Of a stretch of DNA of 64,000 nucleotides, positions 62,305 to 64,000 are shown piece by piece. The stretch spans positions 496,001-560,000 of the forward strand of contig BDSL01000063.1 in assembly GCA_003116995.1 (NCBI GenBank), written 5' to 3'. Source of the DNA: Yamagishiella unicocca. Taxonomy: Eukaryota > Chlorophyta > Chlorophyceae > Chlamydomonadales > Volvocaceae. Made by a program: the position numbers and the translations under genes. The notes below the pieces were generated by a model. It ran no database searches, had not been told where the DNA came from, and worked only from the letters and a program-made list of their open reading frames with translations. Positions within the stretch are counted from its first letter, which is position 1. Every line of letters begins with the position of its first letter.

Positions 62305-63280
62305 CTGGTCATTGGTAGGTAGACATCTGGTTTACCAATGTTCTGCCATCGGTTGGAGACCGTAACATTGGGCTACATCATTGCTTGGTAATAATGGTCA
62401 GTAATGGTGGGCTGCCAGCTGGGCAGTCCTTTACTTCCTACGTCCGTCAATCGTCTCTAACCGGTAGTTCTTACTAGCACATAAGGGTGGGATACCACCT
62501 TGGTATTGAAAGTTTGAGATACTGTTTGTAATTTGACATCTGAGTCATAAAGCCAGTCATACTGCATACTTTCCGTTCGGACCAGCAGTCATAGACAGTT
62601 CTAATCAGAAGGGCTGGTCAAATGTCTTGCGGTCATTGATAATGAGACACAACCCCAGCATCCATGACCCCAGTCATAAGACTCTAAATGACACTGTAAC
62701 CTCTCATCATCGCCATGCTGCTGCTGCTGCAACATATCGCTTATTATCATTATCAAGACTCGCAGTCATACTGTGCATTTATATGGTCAGTCAATAGAGT
62801 CAGGACAGTCATAACGGGCGGCCTTGACGTCATGTTTAACCACCAGCCAGTCGTATCCAGCAGTTAAACATGGTTTCCTGAATGATTGGTTTCCTGAACG
62901 ATGTTACTTTGTCTTCAAGCTCGGGTCAGTCAGGACGCCCAGGGCAAGAAGATGGACCCATGGCCGGGCCTCTCCGATCTCTGGTATCGACACGACATGA
63001 TGTACAAGTCGTACGGTCGGTCGGTCGCTCTTTACAGCGCTTTCTACCTTCTGATGCTGATGATGATGCCTCTGCCTTCTGCAAATTGGGATGCTGACCA
63101 TGTTCCAATGCAGGGTCCATGGTGAAATAGCTATGTGCAGCCCAGGAACAATGAAACATAAACGGAACCGAGGACTTACATAGGATAACGGAGACAATCA
63201 TAAATAAATGGGTTCGTATTGACCTGTAAAAGTGACAGACGTTCCACATGATTCCTGGACAGTAATGGAACACGAATAAG
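62305..63280. other. AT-richer region with CAGTCATA motif array
   Basis: Base composition drops sharply. AGTCATA occurs six times between 62543 and 62815, five of them as CAGTCATA, with further CAGT/GGTCA fragments around. Repeated short subterminal motifs are typical of DNA transposon ends (hAT, CACTA and similar). No transposase or inverted terminal repeat was found. No gene seen. Confidence 0.45.
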
Positions 63281-64000
63281 TCAATGACAGGCACTGACAG
63301 GCCAGACGGAAATTGCGGAAACAAATCTCCCAGTGCTCCCGATTGCTATATGTCTATATGTATGAATAGGTGCAGGAGCGCATCCCTGCTAGTACGGCAG
63401 CACAGCACGGAACGTCCTCCTTTACCCCATGGGTCATCGGCTACTTCGTCACAAAGGATACGCACGTCTACTCGACGAGGAAGGCGTATGGAACCGTCAA
63501 ACACACATGGTCAGATGAGCGCGAGCCGATTCCGAGGTGTTAAGGATTCGAAAGGACCAAAGCATACCCTTTATGCCATTGAATACCTACTCCTAAAGGC
63601 AGCACGCAGGAGCACGTCAATCAGTTTGCTCGAGAGCGTGAAGAACAGTCGGAGCGGTCATCACCTCCCATCTTGCTACCTCCACCAACAAACATGCATC
63701 CATACACTGGAAACGCTAGTGCTGATGCACGCATACAAATCTCTCTGAATTCAGTCCTTTTACAGAAGGAAGAATCCCTTCGTATAAACTGTCTGACGAA
63801 TTGCAAAGGGTGCGCACTGTCCGACACCCTCAGGTTCACTCAGGGGAAAGCCGGTGGCCTGTTGCAATAGCAGCGGAACAGGGTCGGTCAAACTAATGCC
63901 GGTCTTCTGGATGATAAATTCTACCACAGCTAATGCGCATAAATCATGTCGTAACTCCAACGACCGAGCGTCCGAGTTCTCCAGTCGGCACGGGCGCGAC
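63281..64000. other. unresolved right end
   Basis: A 154-codon plus frame (63284-63748) is interrupted relative to a more protein-like reading (RNVLLYPMGHRLLRHKGYAR, then LLDEEGVWN). It looks like another decayed mobile-element ORF, family not recognised. On the minus strand a 66-codon frame (ELRHDLCALAVVEFIIQKTG) is open to 63760. Confidence 0.3.

Overview
The window looks like nuclear DNA of a volvocine green alga (Chlamydomonadales, close to Volvox or Gonium). The evidence is high GC with GTGNG/GTANG donors and CAG acceptors, genes of dozens of small exons joined by Ala/Gly/Gln-rich linker exons, very repeat-rich introns, TTTAGGG-type telomere-like repeats, a TGTAA polyadenylation signal, and algal-type LINE and Ty3/gypsy debris. 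This is inferred from sequence style only; no marker gene was available. Most long open frames are GC-driven shadows, so genes were built from splice sites, reading-phase continuity and conserved motifs.

Layout. 0.3-2.0 kb: a doubtful minus-strand gene running off the left edge. About 4.7-23.9 kb (+): a receptor-type class III nucleotidyl cyclase (gene 1) with an unrecognised ectodomain, one transmembrane helix and two cyclase domains, C1 and C2. C1 keeps the metal-binding aspartates and C2 keeps the Asn/Arg pair, so one composite active site is expected. C1 is interrupted by roughly 2,200 residues of low-complexity sequence. 24.6-29.7 kb: intergenic DNA with LINE remnants. 29.7-33.1 kb (+): a three-exon gene for a Gln-rich protein with a C-terminal coiled coil (gene B). 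About 35.7-56.8 kb (+): a second giant cyclase (gene 2) with upstream Cys-containing exons, a transmembrane exon, a complete response-regulator receiver domain, a complete guanylyl-cyclase domain and a very long low-complexity tail. 57-64 kb: a graveyard of LINE, Ty3/gypsy and possible DNA-transposon fragments.

Together, genes 1 and 2 look like cyclic-nucleotide signalling proteins of about 3,400-3,500 residues each. Gene 1 would be gated by an external ligand. Gene 2 could be gated by phosphotransfer, although no histidine kinase domain was seen in it. Both use micro-exons at catalytic motifs. Introns of both carry a degenerate short repeat family, some copies of which end at splice sites. 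N-terminal exons and exact start codons of both genes are tentative. Exon coordinates come from hand reading and need transcript support.
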